Below, piece by piece: positions 19,201 to 27,618 of a stretch of DNA of 64,000 nt. This stretch comes from Rhizobium skierniewicense (GTDB taxonomy: Bacteria > Pseudomonadota > Alphaproteobacteria > Rhizobiales > Rhizobiaceae). Below the pieces are notes generated by a model, which saw nothing but the letters and a program-made list of their open reading frames with translations, did no database searches and had not been told where the DNA came from. The stretch's first letter is position 1. The number at the start of each line of letters is the position of its first letter. The stretch lies in contig NZ_JACIDV010000010.1 in NCBI RefSeq assembly GCF_014196515.1, positions 1 through 64,000 of the forward strand, in the 5' to 3' direction. The position numbers and the translations under genes were made by a program.

Positions 19201-19960
19201 CTAATCATCATCCAGTTCAATCCAGACCGGGGCATGGTCGCTGGTGTGCTCCCAGGCACGCACATGTTTGTCGACACCGCAGGTCTGCAGTCGCTCCCGT
19301 AGTGACGGACTGAGAAGAAAATGGTCGATGCGCAGACCGGCATCACGCGCGAAGGCTTTCCGGAAATACTTCCAGAACGTATAGATCCGTTGTTCGGGAT
19401 GCAGCAGCCTGACGGCGTCCGTCCAGCCTATGGCAATAAACTCGGCATAGGCGGCCCGTACTTACGGCCGAAACAGGGCATCGTCTCGCCAGCGCTCGGG
19501 TTTGTAGACGTCGAGATCGGTCGGCATCACATTAAAAGCGCCGACAAGGGCGACGGGCACATCAAGCTCCAACAGCCCCGCGGCATAGGAATGTAGCCGC
19601 TCGAACCAGCGGAGTTTGTAGTCAAACTTTGGCCCTGGTGCTGGATTGCCGTTCGGAAGATAAAGGCAGCCGACGATCAGGCCATTGATGGCAGCCTCGA
19701 TTTAACGGCTGTGACTGTCGTCGGGGTCGCCCGGGAGGCCGCGGCTTGTCTCGCGCGGCTCCTATCCCGGACAAGGACCGCAACGCCCTTCCAGCTCTTC
19801 TGACCATGCCAGATGGCGCCGTAGCCGGCACGCTCGATTTCCCGGCGGGGAAACTTCTCGTCCGGCGCCTTGAGTTCCTGCAGACAGACGACATCAGGCT
19901 GCGCTTCGGCCAGCCACCGCAGCTGCGCTCGCATTCCGGAAGCGGACATTTCCGCCCGAG
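19201..19960 (-). pseudogene. Exodeoxyribonuclease III (xth-type) pseudogene
   Basis: Reading the minus strand across frames gives nearly a whole ExoIII/AP-endonuclease: LRWLAEAQPDVVCLQELKAP (catalytic Glu region), HGQKSWKGVAVL, then in another frame YLPNGNPAPGPKFDYK, LVGAFNVMPTDLDVY (usually GDFN) and the C-terminal TSDHAPVWIELDD. At least one frameshift (near 19770) and two in-frame stops (at the Arg-Tyr of SRYIEAA and in RPEVRAAY) break it, and the first strand of the fold is lost. It cannot make an active enzyme. Confidence 0.85.
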
Positions 19961-20121
19961 TTGGTGACGATGGAGCGGACAAGCGAGCTATGGGCGAAAA
20001 AGAAAGCTGCGCCCGAGGCGCCGCTGCTGCTTTGATGGCGGCTTCTTCCTGTCGATACCGGAATTCATGCGATGCCAATCACCGAGGCGCGTACGAGACC
20101 TTTCGATTAATCACCGAGTAA

Positions 20122-21003
20122 CAGGATAACCAGCACGACGAGGTCGAGATCTACCCCTATGCCACGCAAGGCTCACTCGACGCCACCATGTGGCAGAACA
20201 ACGAACGCAAGGCGAGGTTCATTGCCGCGGCCCTTTCGGGTGATACCTCGATCCGCCGGCTGGAGGACCTGAACGAGGGGCGGGCCAACCAGTTCGCCAT
20301 GGCCAAGGCGATTGCAAGTGGTGACGAGCGCCTGATGCAAAAGGCGGGGCTGGAGGCCGACATTGCGCGGCTGGAACGGCTGCGTGCCGCCCATGACGAC
20401 GATCTCTTTGCCGTGCAACGGCAGGTCCGCGACGCCGAGCGCGAGATCGAAACCGCCGGCCGTCGCCTTGGCGATATCGCAGTTGATATCGAGCGGCTTG
20501 TGCCGACCTCAGGTGATGCTTTTGCGATCAACGTCAAGGGCGAGACCTATAGAGAGCGTAAGGAGGCGGGGAGGGCGCTGATGAAGGAAATCCTCACCCT
20601 CGTCCAGTTGCGGCATGAAGGGGAGATTCACATTGCTTCCATCGGTGGCTTCGATCTCGTCTACGATGCCGAAACGTTCGGGCGTGGTGACAATTACCAC
20701 TATCAGACCCTGCTTCAACGCACCGGCGCGGATTATGAAATTGAGTTGCCGGTGACCGTCGCGCCGCTTGGAGCTATCTCTCGTCTCGAACATGCGCTCG
20801 ACGGGTTCGGGGAGGAGCGGGAGCGCTATCGCCAGCGGCTGGAGGAATACAAACGCCGGCTGATCTCCTACCAGTCACGGCAGGGTGGCGCCTTTGCATT
20901 CGCGGATGAACTGGCGGAAAAGCGCCATGCGTTGCGAAAGGTTGAGGAGGCGCTGGGAAAATCGGCGCGCGGTGATGTGGAGACGAACGAACTCGCCGCA
21001 TGA
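20122..21003 (+). pseudogene. C-terminal remnant of a giant helicase/methyltransferase
   Basis: About 293 residues starting just after an in-frame stop read DEVEIYPYATQGSLDATMWQ, then NNERKARFIAAALSGDTSIR. This resembles the end of the very long (about 1,600-residue) SNF2-helicase/N6-methylase proteins of rhizobial plasmids, just after helicase motif VI. Coiled-coil segments (about residues 55-110 and 210-290) follow. An internal ATG at 20188 could still express 271 residues, but all catalytic domains are gone. Confidence 0.65.
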
Positions 21004-21134
21004 GATCACCTCCATGAGGCGCGGTCCGCTGCGGCGAACACCACGGTAACGAGGCCTAGCCGAACCGCGCACGGTTTGTCGTTGAGAAGGCCTACAGGCT
21101 TCCCAAATGCCTCGTTTTCGCTAAAAAGTCTGTC

Positions 21135-21437
21135 ATGATTAAATCCGAGCTTGTTGATCTCCTTGCCGCGAGAAATCCATACCTCCATCGTCGCGATGCG
21201 GAGAATGCCGTCGAGTCCGTTCTCGATGAAATCACCGGCGCCCTCGAACGGGGAGAGCGCGTCGAAATCCGGGGTTTTGGCACCTTTGTCGTAAGGCATC
21301 GTCCCGCACGCTCGGGGCGCAATCCCCTCAACGGCAACGCGGTGCTCGTCGAGGAAAAATGGGTGCCGTTCTTCCGCGCCGGCAAGGAGATCAAAGATCG
21401 TCTGAATATGGCGGAAGAACCGCGTGGCAAGGAGTAA
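21135..21437 (+). CDS. IHF-beta/HU-family DNA-bending protein
   Basis: A 100-residue protein of the bacterial histone-like family. The N-terminal helices begin [20 protein letters not shown], and the beta-arm segment [21 protein letters not shown] contains the conserved GFG and R-x-x-R-x-G-R-N-P signature. It resembles IHF beta more than HU, having Arg in place of Lys. It would bend DNA at recombination or transfer sites. A second, HU-type, protein lies at 29222-29500. Confidence 0.88.
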   Translation: MIKSELVDLLAARNPYLHRRDAENAVESVLDEITGALERGERVEIRGFGTFVVRHRPARSGRNPLNGNAVLVEEKWVPFFRAGKEIKDRLNMAEEPRGKE

Positions 21438-21440
21438 TCG

Positions 21441-21870
21441 TTGATCGAATATTCGAGACATGGGTTCTGCGAGGCCCTTCCCGAGGACATTCGTGAGACG
21501 GTCGAGATGATGGCGCTGGAATTTCTGCCCGAAACCTGGCCCGTCCGGTTTGTCGCGCTTCTCTCGATGCTGGAGGACATCACAAGCAAGGTCGAAGAGG
21601 TCCACCGGCCGTATGTGGTCAACAACTGGGTGGTCATCGTCAGCGGCTTGCTCGAACATTTGCCACGTGATCTGGCCTCGCCGGAGTGCCTGGCCCTGAT
21701 GCGTCACAGTGTACTTGACCGTTTTCGGCAAAGCCATTCAACAATCGCCGGACGTGGAGCAGCAGAACGAGATCTTGCGGCGTGAATATCCGCAATAGTC
21801 GATCGCCGAAGATCTGCTCCGCGATTATGAAATGTGGTCCGCCAAACAATCGCAGATAAAGCCCAGCTAG
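21441..21870 (+). pseudogene. Conserved plasmid protein, frameshifted with an internal stop
   Basis: A TTG at 21441, three bases after the IHF-like gene, opens a frame of 114 residues (EALPEDIRETVEMMALEFLP). Its last 20 residues look out of frame. The coherent continuation is in another frame (YLTVFGKAIQQSPDVEQQNE), broken by one TAG after YPQ, then SIAEDLLRDYEMWSAKQSQI to the stop at 21868. I infer a frameshift near 21710 plus a nonsense change. Function unknown. Confidence 0.5.
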
Positions 21871-21883
21871 CAGGGAGAAGAAT

Positions 21884-21985
21884 ATGCCGACAGGCAAGGT
21901 CAAGTGGTTCGATGCCACCAAGCGGTTTGGCTTCATTACGCCGGACGATGGTGGTCCGGATGTTTTTCTGCACCTGAGCAGCATA
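21884..21985 (+). pseudogene. Cold-shock protein, N-terminal half only
   Basis: The frame begins [20 protein letters not shown] then [14 protein letters not shown], covering RNP1 (KRFGFI) and RNP2 (VFLHL) of the cold-shock domain. The usual 68-70-residue protein ends abruptly after about 34 residues, where the sequence joins the interior of an unrelated gene. A ribosome-binding site (agggagaag) is intact, so a truncated chimeric product could still be translated. Confidence 0.75.
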
Positions 21986-21999
21986 GCCGCGAGCTGCTT

Positions 22000-22599
22000 C
22001 TCCTTGCACGCAGACCCGCGCGGATACACTGCAACACGCCCTGGGGTCCGTCGCAAGGCGCGACGATCTATGCCGAGGGTGTGGTTTTCCACACCACGGT
22101 GGGACATGGCGGCTTCAAACTCTCGGCTGAGCGCAACGCCCGGGTCCATCCGATGTTGGGTCGCGACAGCGGATTTTATGAAGAGGATGCCGAGTGGGCC
22201 ATCGTCGCGCTGACGTTTCCGGATCTCTTCACCGTGTTCGAGCGAAAATGCGCAGACAAAATGATCCGCGATTGCTGGCCGGACGCATGTGAGGCAGTCT
22301 TCGGCCGGGTTCTCGTTCCCGGTGAATCCATGGAAAAAGATCGGCGGGCCTTCGAGCTGCGACATGCCAACGACTGGGTCGTGATCTCCGCGCTTCGCTC
22401 GGACCATCATCCCGGCATGACGGAGGTCATCGCCACGCGTGGTGGCAGGCGCGATCACGGTGTGGAGGAACGCCGCTTTCTGGTGCCGTCCGTAGACTAT
22501 CAGGCCGGCGGTTTCGGCTTCGTCATAGACGAGACCCGGTATGCGGCATTTGACGGCCCATCGAGCTTCGCATCATGGAACGGGAGGGATGCGGCATGA
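22000..22599 (+). pseudogene. DUF7007-like conserved protein, 5'-truncated
   Basis: About 190 residues are open, beginning [20 protein letters not shown] and [20 protein letters not shown], followed by a [16 protein letters not shown] block. This pattern is known from DUF7007-type proteins of rhizobial and phage-like plasmids; function unknown. The N-terminus is replaced by out-of-frame cold-shock sequence, so no native start is present. The C-terminus is intact and its stop overlaps the next ATG at 22596. Confidence 0.55.
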
Positions 22600-22961
22600 T
22601 CTCCTCCATCGACCACCACGTGGAATTGCGGCGCATGGAGGACGCCTGCCGGCAGACGCGGCACCAGATCGGCATGATCGAGCGTCAGATCATCCGCAAG
22701 ATGACCGCCCTGATACCATCGCTTGGCGCGCGCAAACCCAGGAATCGACGTGGCAGACCGCATGAGCCGGACGCGTTCCTCAACCGCTATCGCACCAATC
22801 TCGCCGCCATCACCGCCGAGCGGCAGCCGGAAATCGATGCGCTCTCGAGGAAGCTCGCGCGGCAGGAAGCGGCAATTGCATCCTTGCGTGCCCGTACAGC
22901 TCTCCCCGGCAACGCTGGTCAAACTGCGCCGCAAGCCAGCGGTGACGTCCGGCGCCTGTGA
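22596..22961 (+). CDS. Hypothetical helical protein
   Basis: A 121-residue Arg-rich protein whose ATG overlaps the preceding stop (ATGA). It looks almost entirely helical, with heptad-like regions at about residues 8-35 and 65-100 (ITAERQPEIDALSRKLARQE). No domain is recognised. Close coupling to the DUF7007-like gene suggests a shared operon in the intact ancestor. Confidence 0.55.
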   Translation: MISSIDHHVELRRMEDACRQTRHQIGMIERQIIRKMTALIPSLGARKPRNRRGRPHEPDAFLNRYRTNLAAITAERQPEIDALSRKLARQEAAIASLRARTALPGNAGQTAPQASGDVRRL

Positions 22962-23066
22962 TGGCTGGCAAGCAAGGCAGGGAGGTAGGAAGGGTGGATT
23001 GGCCTGGCCTGGCCTGGCGCAGGTCTTGCATGGTTTCCTCTCCACTTCGGTATCCGAGGTTTGCCT

Positions 23067-23309
23067 CTGGCCGTTCCGTCCTTCGGTTTCGTGGCGGTCT
23101 GAACCGGCGCCCGTTCGGTTCAAGGCCGCTGTCGCGCCGCGGGGCGGCCGGTCATGCCGCTCTCGACAAAGCAGGCACGCGGGCTTCGCAAGGGCTTGGG
23201 CAGCCCCGCTTGACCGCATGCCTTCTTCGCTCGATCTGGCCTGCCCGGACCCTGAACCGCCCGGTTTGCGCCGGTTCCTTGTCGCCGCACCGAAGGACGG
23301 AACGGCCAG
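23067..23309. repeat. Large inverted repeat (243 bp) upstream of the 23348 gene
   Basis: A perfect 21-bp inverted repeat lies at 23067-23087 (ctggccgttccgtccttcgg plus t) and 23289-23309. Inside it, gaaccggcgc (about 23100) pairs with gcgccggttc (about 23269), and cggttca (about 23115) with tgaaccg (about 23256). The arms thus form a long, interrupted stem enclosing about 130 bases. No gene fits in it. It could fold as RNA in the leader of the gene at 23348, act as single-stranded DNA structure, or be a MITE. Confidence 0.7.
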
Positions 23310-23347
23310 GGGGCCGACGCTTCGGTGAAGCAAGAAGGAAACCAATC

Positions 23348-23947
23348 ATGGCAAAGTCCACCACCCAGTCCCGCCAATCAGCTCGCCCCTCCGCGCGCGT
23401 CGTGCCGCTGCGCAAAGGCGCCACCCTCGAAATGGTCCGCCTTGCATGCCCCGACGAAACCCAGGCGCTCCGGATCGCCGAAAGTTTTGGCACCGCCGTT
23501 CTCGATAGCGACGGCATCCGCGACATGCACGAGCGCCTGATCGTCGAGACCGCAACTGCTCTTTCCGATGGCCTTGGCGAACGGGCGATGCAGATCCATC
23601 TGCAGCGCATCGTCGGCGCCTATGTCGGATCGGCCCATGGCGCCGGCCAGTTCTACTCCCGCGCCGTCACTGAGGCGCGGGACGCCACCGCCAAGAGTGC
23701 TGCGGATGCCCGCGACGAGGATCTCGACGGTCCGGTCGGTTACGACAGCGCCGCCCAGCGCAAGCGCGAATTCGCAGCTGACATGGGTATCCAGGCGCAT
23801 GCGCTCAGAATGGCAGCCGTCGGCGCTGTTGCTGCCTATGAGCAAGTGGTCGGCGAAACCTGGAAGCCGTTCGACCGCCCGGTCGAGAACCCCGGCCAGA
23901 CGCTCGACCGCAAGGCAGCCGCAGCGCAGCTATCCGCCTTCGAGTAA
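23348..23947 (+). CDS. Conserved hypothetical plasmid protein
   Basis: A 199-residue protein with a basic N-terminus ([20 protein letters not shown]) followed by an Ala-rich helical body. The ATG at 23348 has aagaagga upstream; longer in-frame extensions run into the inverted repeat and were not used. Codon use is GC-rich and regular. I do not recognise the family or function; it lies in the oriT-proximal block together with antirestriction and DNA-binding genes. Confidence 0.65.
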   Translation: MAKSTTQSRQSARPSARVVPLRKGATLEMVRLACPDETQALRIAESFGTAVLDSDGIRDMHERLIVETATALSDGLGERAMQIHLQRIVGAYVGSAHGAGQFYSRAVTEARDATAKSAADARDEDLDGPVGYDSAAQRKREFAADMGIQAHALRMAAVGAVAAYEQVVGETWKPFDRPVENPGQTLDRKAAAAQLSAFE

Positions 23948-23957
23948 CACCCATCGC

Positions 23958-23977
23958 GGCGGGGCTCCAGCCCCGCC
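23958..23977 (+). terminator. GC-rich hairpin after the 23348 gene
   Basis: A perfect 9-bp stem, ggcggggct-cc-agccccgcc, starts ten bases after the stop codon. It lacks a T-tract, so it may stabilise the mRNA 3' end or terminate only partially. Confidence 0.5.
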
Positions 23978-24058
23978 AGACCTTCACATAGACGGTTGTC
24001 CTGTTTTCGTCAGAACTGCATGCTTATATGCGAGGAGATCGATTTCGAAAGGATATCC

Positions 24059-24508
24059 ATGGAAACCGTTTCAGCCCCCAGGACCAAACCTTGGCCGAAG
24101 TCACAGGGACCCGTGTTGGCCAACGCCTCCGATTTGCGAAAGGCCGCGGCCATCAACGCGCTTCTTTCGACCCCGGCGCCGGTTCTTCCCGTAAAAGACG
24201 GTGATCCGATCCTACCGTTTGTGATCGGCATATTCGATACGTTCCGCTCCTCGTTGCAACCCGATGTGCCGGCAGTGCGCCTGCGCAGGGCGATTGCCGC
24301 CTATGCGCGCTCGAAGAACTATCTGCTGGCGAGCGCGCAGCCGGACGCCATGCGTCATGATGCAACCGGTACACCTGTCACTCCGGTCGATGAGGCGGAT
24401 CGCCTGTCAGCGCAGTTGCGCGTCGAGGAAATCCGGCGAGAGAGACAGACGTCGGCAGAGGCTGGGCGGACCGAAGAGGTTGCAACCGGGCCAAGCCCGG
24501 ACAAGTAG
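24059..24508 (+). CDS. ProQ/FinO-family RNA chaperone-like protein
   Basis: A 149-residue protein. Residues about 30-115 match the ProQ/FinO fold: KAAAINALLSTPAPVLPVKD, PFVIGIFDTF, then the signature RLRRAIAAYARSKNYLLASA followed by DAMRHDATGTPVTPV. This family binds structured RNAs; FinO controls plasmid transfer through antisense RNA. The start at 24059 has gaaagga upstream. A decayed second copy lies at 39825-40258, beside traM. Confidence 0.8.
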   Translation: METVSAPRTKPWPKSQGPVLANASDLRKAAAINALLSTPAPVLPVKDGDPILPFVIGIFDTFRSSLQPDVPAVRLRRAIAAYARSKNYLLASAQPDAMRHDATGTPVTPVDEADRLSAQLRVEEIRRERQTSAEAGRTEEVATGPSPDK

Positions 24509-24622
24509 TTTCAAAGCCGGGGAAATCCTCCCTTCGATCATGCGCGTATGAGAATGCGGCCTTGCAACGGATACAATTGTTGCTTCATTCTGCAGCCATC
24601 ACATGCGGAAGGAGCCGGATAA

Positions 24623-25042
24623 TTGAGTGATACAAGGAAAGCCCCGCACGCGATCGACGTCGAAGTCGGCGCCCGTATTAAGCTGAAGCGGAAGCTTTTA
24701 AGGATGTCCCAGCAGTCATTGGCGGGCAAGCTTGGCGTGACCTTCCAGCAGGTCCAGAAATACGAGAAGGGCGCCAACCGCGTGGGCGCCAGCCGCCTCA
24801 GCCAGATCGCGACGGCGCTGGATGTTCCGATGTCCTATTTCTTCGACGGAAACCAGGGTGGGCGGCAAGACGACGATAATCCCCATATCACACGCGAGAC
24901 CGACGAGGTTGCGCTGTTCCTGTCTTCGAGGGAAGGCTTCAATCTCAACCGCGCCTTTATGCAGATCCCTTCGGCTGCCGTGCGGCAGAAAGTTGTCCTG
25001 CTGGTGAAGTCGCTCGCTCGCGCCGAGGAAGAGGCGCAATAA
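24623..25042 (+). CDS. XRE-family transcriptional regulator
   Basis: A 139-residue protein with an HTH_3 domain at about residues 17-72 (IKLKRKLLRMSQQSLAGKLG, recognition region VTFQQVQKYEKGANR) and a helical C-terminal tail. This layout is common in rhizobia. It starts at TTG 24623 preceded by aaggag at good spacing; there is no better ATG. It probably regulates itself and nearby oriT-proximal genes; the target is not evident. Confidence 0.85.
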   Translation: MSDTRKAPHAIDVEVGARIKLKRKLLRMSQQSLAGKLGVTFQQVQKYEKGANRVGASRLSQIATALDVPMSYFFDGNQGGRQDDDNPHITRETDEVALFLSSREGFNLNRAFMQIPSAAVRQKVVLLVKSLARAEEEAQ

Positions 25043-25184
25043 TCGGTCTCATCGCGACCCGTCCCGCCTCCGGTCCTGCCGGGGCTAGGGTTTCGCGCAA
25101 GGGCTTCGCCCTCCTTCACGTTGTTACGGCGCGTTCCGCGTGCGCTCATCCCTGATCTGCCCGGCTTTTGGACCACCGCGACGG

Positions 25185-25217
25185 GGTCGCGATGGTCGCG
25201 ACCTCCGAAAACGGAGG
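25185..25217 (+). promoter_or_regulatory. Double hairpin in the ardC leader
   Basis: Two perfect stems sit immediately before the ribosome-binding site: ggtcgcga-tgg-tcgcgacc (25185-25203) and cctccg-aaaa-cggagg (25202-25217). They could shape translation initiation, terminate transcription or act on ssDNA. The core cgcgatggtcgcg recurs at 28238-28250, before the DUF736 gene. Confidence 0.6.
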
Positions 25218-25226
25218 TTCAAGGAT

Positions 25227-26159
25227 ATGAAAAGAAAAGGGCAGGGCGAGCGCGCCGATCTCTATGCGGGGATCACCGACAGGATCGTTGCGGATCTGGA
25301 AAAAGGCGTCCGTCCGTGGATGAAACCCTGGTCGGCCGCAAACACGACCGGACGGATCACCCGGCCGCTACGCCACAACGGCGAAGCCTATAGCGGTCTC
25401 AACGTGCTGCTGTTGTGGTCGGAGAGCACAGCGAGGGGCTATGTCTCGCCGACATGGATGACGTTCAAACAGGCCTTGCAGCTGGATGGAGCTGTTCGCA
25501 AGGGCGAGACCGGAACGACGGTCATCTATGCAAGCCGCTTCACCAAGTCGGAGACCGACAGCAATGGCGGCGAGGTGGAGCGCGATATTCCGTTCCTTAA
25601 ATCGTACACGGTGTTCAACGTGGCGCAGATCGACGGCCTGCCTGACCACTATCATGGCGTACCCGAACCGCTCCTGAGCCCGATCGAGCGCATCGGTCAC
25701 GCCGACGAGTTCTTCCGCAATACCGGCGCAGTCATTCGGCACGGCGGCAAACAGGCATACTATTCTCCGGCCATGGACTATATCCAGATGCCACCGTTCG
25801 AAGCCTTCCGCGATGCCGCCGGGTATGCGGCAGTCCTCAGCCATGAGGCGACCCACTGGACGGCGGCAGAACATCGCGTGGGACGCGACCTGTCGCGCTA
25901 TGCCAAGGACCGGACGGAGCGAGCGCGGGAAGAACTCATTGCCGAACTTGGCAGTTGCTTCCTCTGCGCTGACCTCGGTATCGCGCCGGAACTTGAGCCG
26001 CGGCCGGATCACGCGTCCTATCTGCAGTCATGGCTCTCGGTGCTGGCCAACGACAAACGGGCAATTTTCCAGGCGGCAGCCCATGCGCAGCGGGCGGTCA
26101 ATTATCTCCACGGTCTTCAGCCAAGGGCGGATGCCTGCGCGACGAGGGAGGTAGCGTAA
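25227..26159 (+). CDS. ardC: ArdC-like antirestriction protein
   Basis: A 310-residue protein with the ArdC N-terminal ssDNA-binding domain (about residues 5-130: ADLYAGITDRIVADLEKGVR, PWMKPW, GLNVLLLW) and a C-terminal zincin-like metallopeptidase domain with the HExxH-type motif HEATH at about residue 207 (SHEATHWTAAEHR). ArdC proteins protect incoming single-stranded plasmid DNA from host restriction. The start at 25227 follows an aagg site and the double hairpin. Its position beside oriT suits early expression after conjugative entry. Confidence 0.88.
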   Translation: MKRKGQGERADLYAGITDRIVADLEKGVRPWMKPWSAANTTGRITRPLRHNGEAYSGLNVLLLWSESTARGYVSPTWMTFKQALQLDGAVRKGETGTTVIYASRFTKSETDSNGGEVERDIPFLKSYTVFNVAQIDGLPDHYHGVPEPLLSPIERIGHADEFFRNTGAVIRHGGKQAYYSPAMDYIQMPPFEAFRDAAGYAAVLSHEATHWTAAEHRVGRDLSRYAKDRTERAREELIAELGSCFLCADLGIAPELEPRPDHASYLQSWLSVLANDKRAIFQAAAHAQRAVNYLHGLQPRADACATREVA

Positions 26160-26306
26160 TCGCGCTCGTCTCTTTTTGGGCGTCCTTTGGTTCGAGCAAA
26201 ACAATAGCTTTCTGTGGACCTATCCGCCCCATGGGAATGTGACCTACAATCTAGACATTCCGGACAATCTGTACTATCTATCGTGGTAGATGATAGGAGC
26301 AGGAAC

Positions 26307-27023
26307 ATGGTCACATCCGTCAGAAAATCGTCAGCAACCTCCTTGTCTGGGTTGAACCCGGCGGCCATTGCCGACGTCGTCGAGGTCCTCGCCCGTCATA
26401 ATCCACGTCTTTCCAAGACGGCGCTTGCCGCGACGGGGCGTGTCGTCGCCGCAGTCACCGCAGCAACCGCACGTCTTGCCGCCGACCAGCAACGCCGGCT
26501 CGTTGCCGACGAGCGCGAGCTGGCGCAAGCCGTCGCGGTCGCGGTCGCTGGCCTCATCGCGGAGGCGGACGTCCGCCTCGCGCCGCTTGCGGTTGGCAAG
26601 TCCGTCGAGGTCAGTCAGGGCGCCGGTCTTCCCGCGCCCGTCGATCTCGATGAAGGAAGGCGCAGACTTGCAGCTTTTGCAGAGCCGACGCGTCTCGAGG
26701 ACTGGGCCGGTCCTGTCGCGGGACCGGCCGAGATCGAAAAGACATTTGGCACGAAACGGTCGACGCTGCACGACTGGCAGAGGCGTGGCGCGGTGATTGG
26801 CCTGCTGAGGGGCGAACGCAAGCATGTCTTTCCATTGGCGCAGTTCGTCGATGGACGCCCGGTAGAGGGCATGGCTCAGGTGACGCGGATCATCGCCAAC
26901 CCTCGTGTCGCCTGGCAGTGGTTGATCCGGACAAAGCCCGATATCGGCGGCTCACCGTTGGATCTCATGAAAAATGGTCGTCTGGACGAGGTCCTTGCTG
27001 CGGCCGAGCGTGATTTCGGCTGA
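26307..27023 (+). CDS. Xre/MbcA/ParS-type antitoxin
   Basis: A 238-residue protein. The C-terminal 60 residues match the Xre/MbcA/ParS toxin-binding domain (NPRVAWQWLIRTKPDIGGSP, LDLMKNGRLDEVL), preceded by a helix-turn-helix-like segment (EIEKTFGTKRSTLHDWQRRG). The N-terminal 120 residues are Ala-rich. It overlaps the RES-domain toxin gene downstream. An imperfect inverted repeat (ctatctatc/gatgatag) at 26275-26297, just before the start, is a candidate autoregulatory operator. Confidence 0.8.
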   Translation: MVTSVRKSSATSLSGLNPAAIADVVEVLARHNPRLSKTALAATGRVVAAVTAATARLAADQQRRLVADERELAQAVAVAVAGLIAEADVRLAPLAVGKSVEVSQGAGLPAPVDLDEGRRRLAAFAEPTRLEDWAGPVAGPAEIEKTFGTKRSTLHDWQRRGAVIGLLRGERKHVFPLAQFVDGRPVEGMAQVTRIIANPRVAWQWLIRTKPDIGGSPLDLMKNGRLDEVLAAAERDFG

Positions 27024-27618
27024 CACTGTGAAGCTCGATCCCAAAACAGTTGCCGATCTCGCACTGGCGTTTCGGCCGAATGCCTGGTTGCGCGTTTTGC
27101 CGCGTGCTCACATGGCGACGCCACTCGGCATGGGCTTTGGCAATAGCCGCTTTTCCAGCCCACACAGGCGATTTCGCCTGGCCTACATCGCGCAGGATCT
27201 GCCGACGGCGATTGCCGAAACGATCGTGCGTGACCGCTTCGAGGGCAGCGCCGACCGGGTGCTTGATGAAACAGAGTTCGAAGACTGGGCGATTGCCGAG
27301 GTTTCCGCTGTCGATCCCTTGACCGTCCTCGATCTGAGAACCACCGGTCTGCTCAAGCTAGGAGTTAGTACCGATGCTGCCCGTGCGAAAACACACAACG
27401 ATGGGCAGGCGCTGAGCGAGGCCGTCTACGGGTCCTTCGATGCCGACGGATTGTTGTACGCATCGCGGTTGACAGGCGCCCATTGTCTGGCGGTCTACGA
27501 CCGTGCGGTGACGCGCAAGCTCGCGGCGACGCCGGCAATCGAGCTTCTTCGACACCCGGGCCTAGTTCCTGCACTGAAGGAAATCGGTGTCTCGGTCCGG
27601 AGCGCTCGCTCTCCTTGA
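27010..27618 (+). CDS. RES-domain toxin
   Basis: About 202 residues from the GTG at 27010 (another GTG at 27028 is possible), overlapping the antitoxin by 14 bases. The RES domain is visible: WLRVLPRAHMATPLGMGFGN, SRFSSPHRRFRLAYIAQDLP, TAIAETIVRDRF. The conserved Arg and Glu residues of these NAD+-degrading or NAD-transferring toxins appear present. With the upstream partner it forms a Xre-RES toxin-antitoxin pair, a plasmid stability module. Confidence 0.82.
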   Translation: MISADTVKLDPKTVADLALAFRPNAWLRVLPRAHMATPLGMGFGNSRFSSPHRRFRLAYIAQDLPTAIAETIVRDRFEGSADRVLDETEFEDWAIAEVSAVDPLTVLDLRTTGLLKLGVSTDAARAKTHNDGQALSEAVYGSFDADGLLYASRLTGAHCLAVYDRAVTRKLAATPAIELLRHPGLVPALKEIGVSVRSARSP

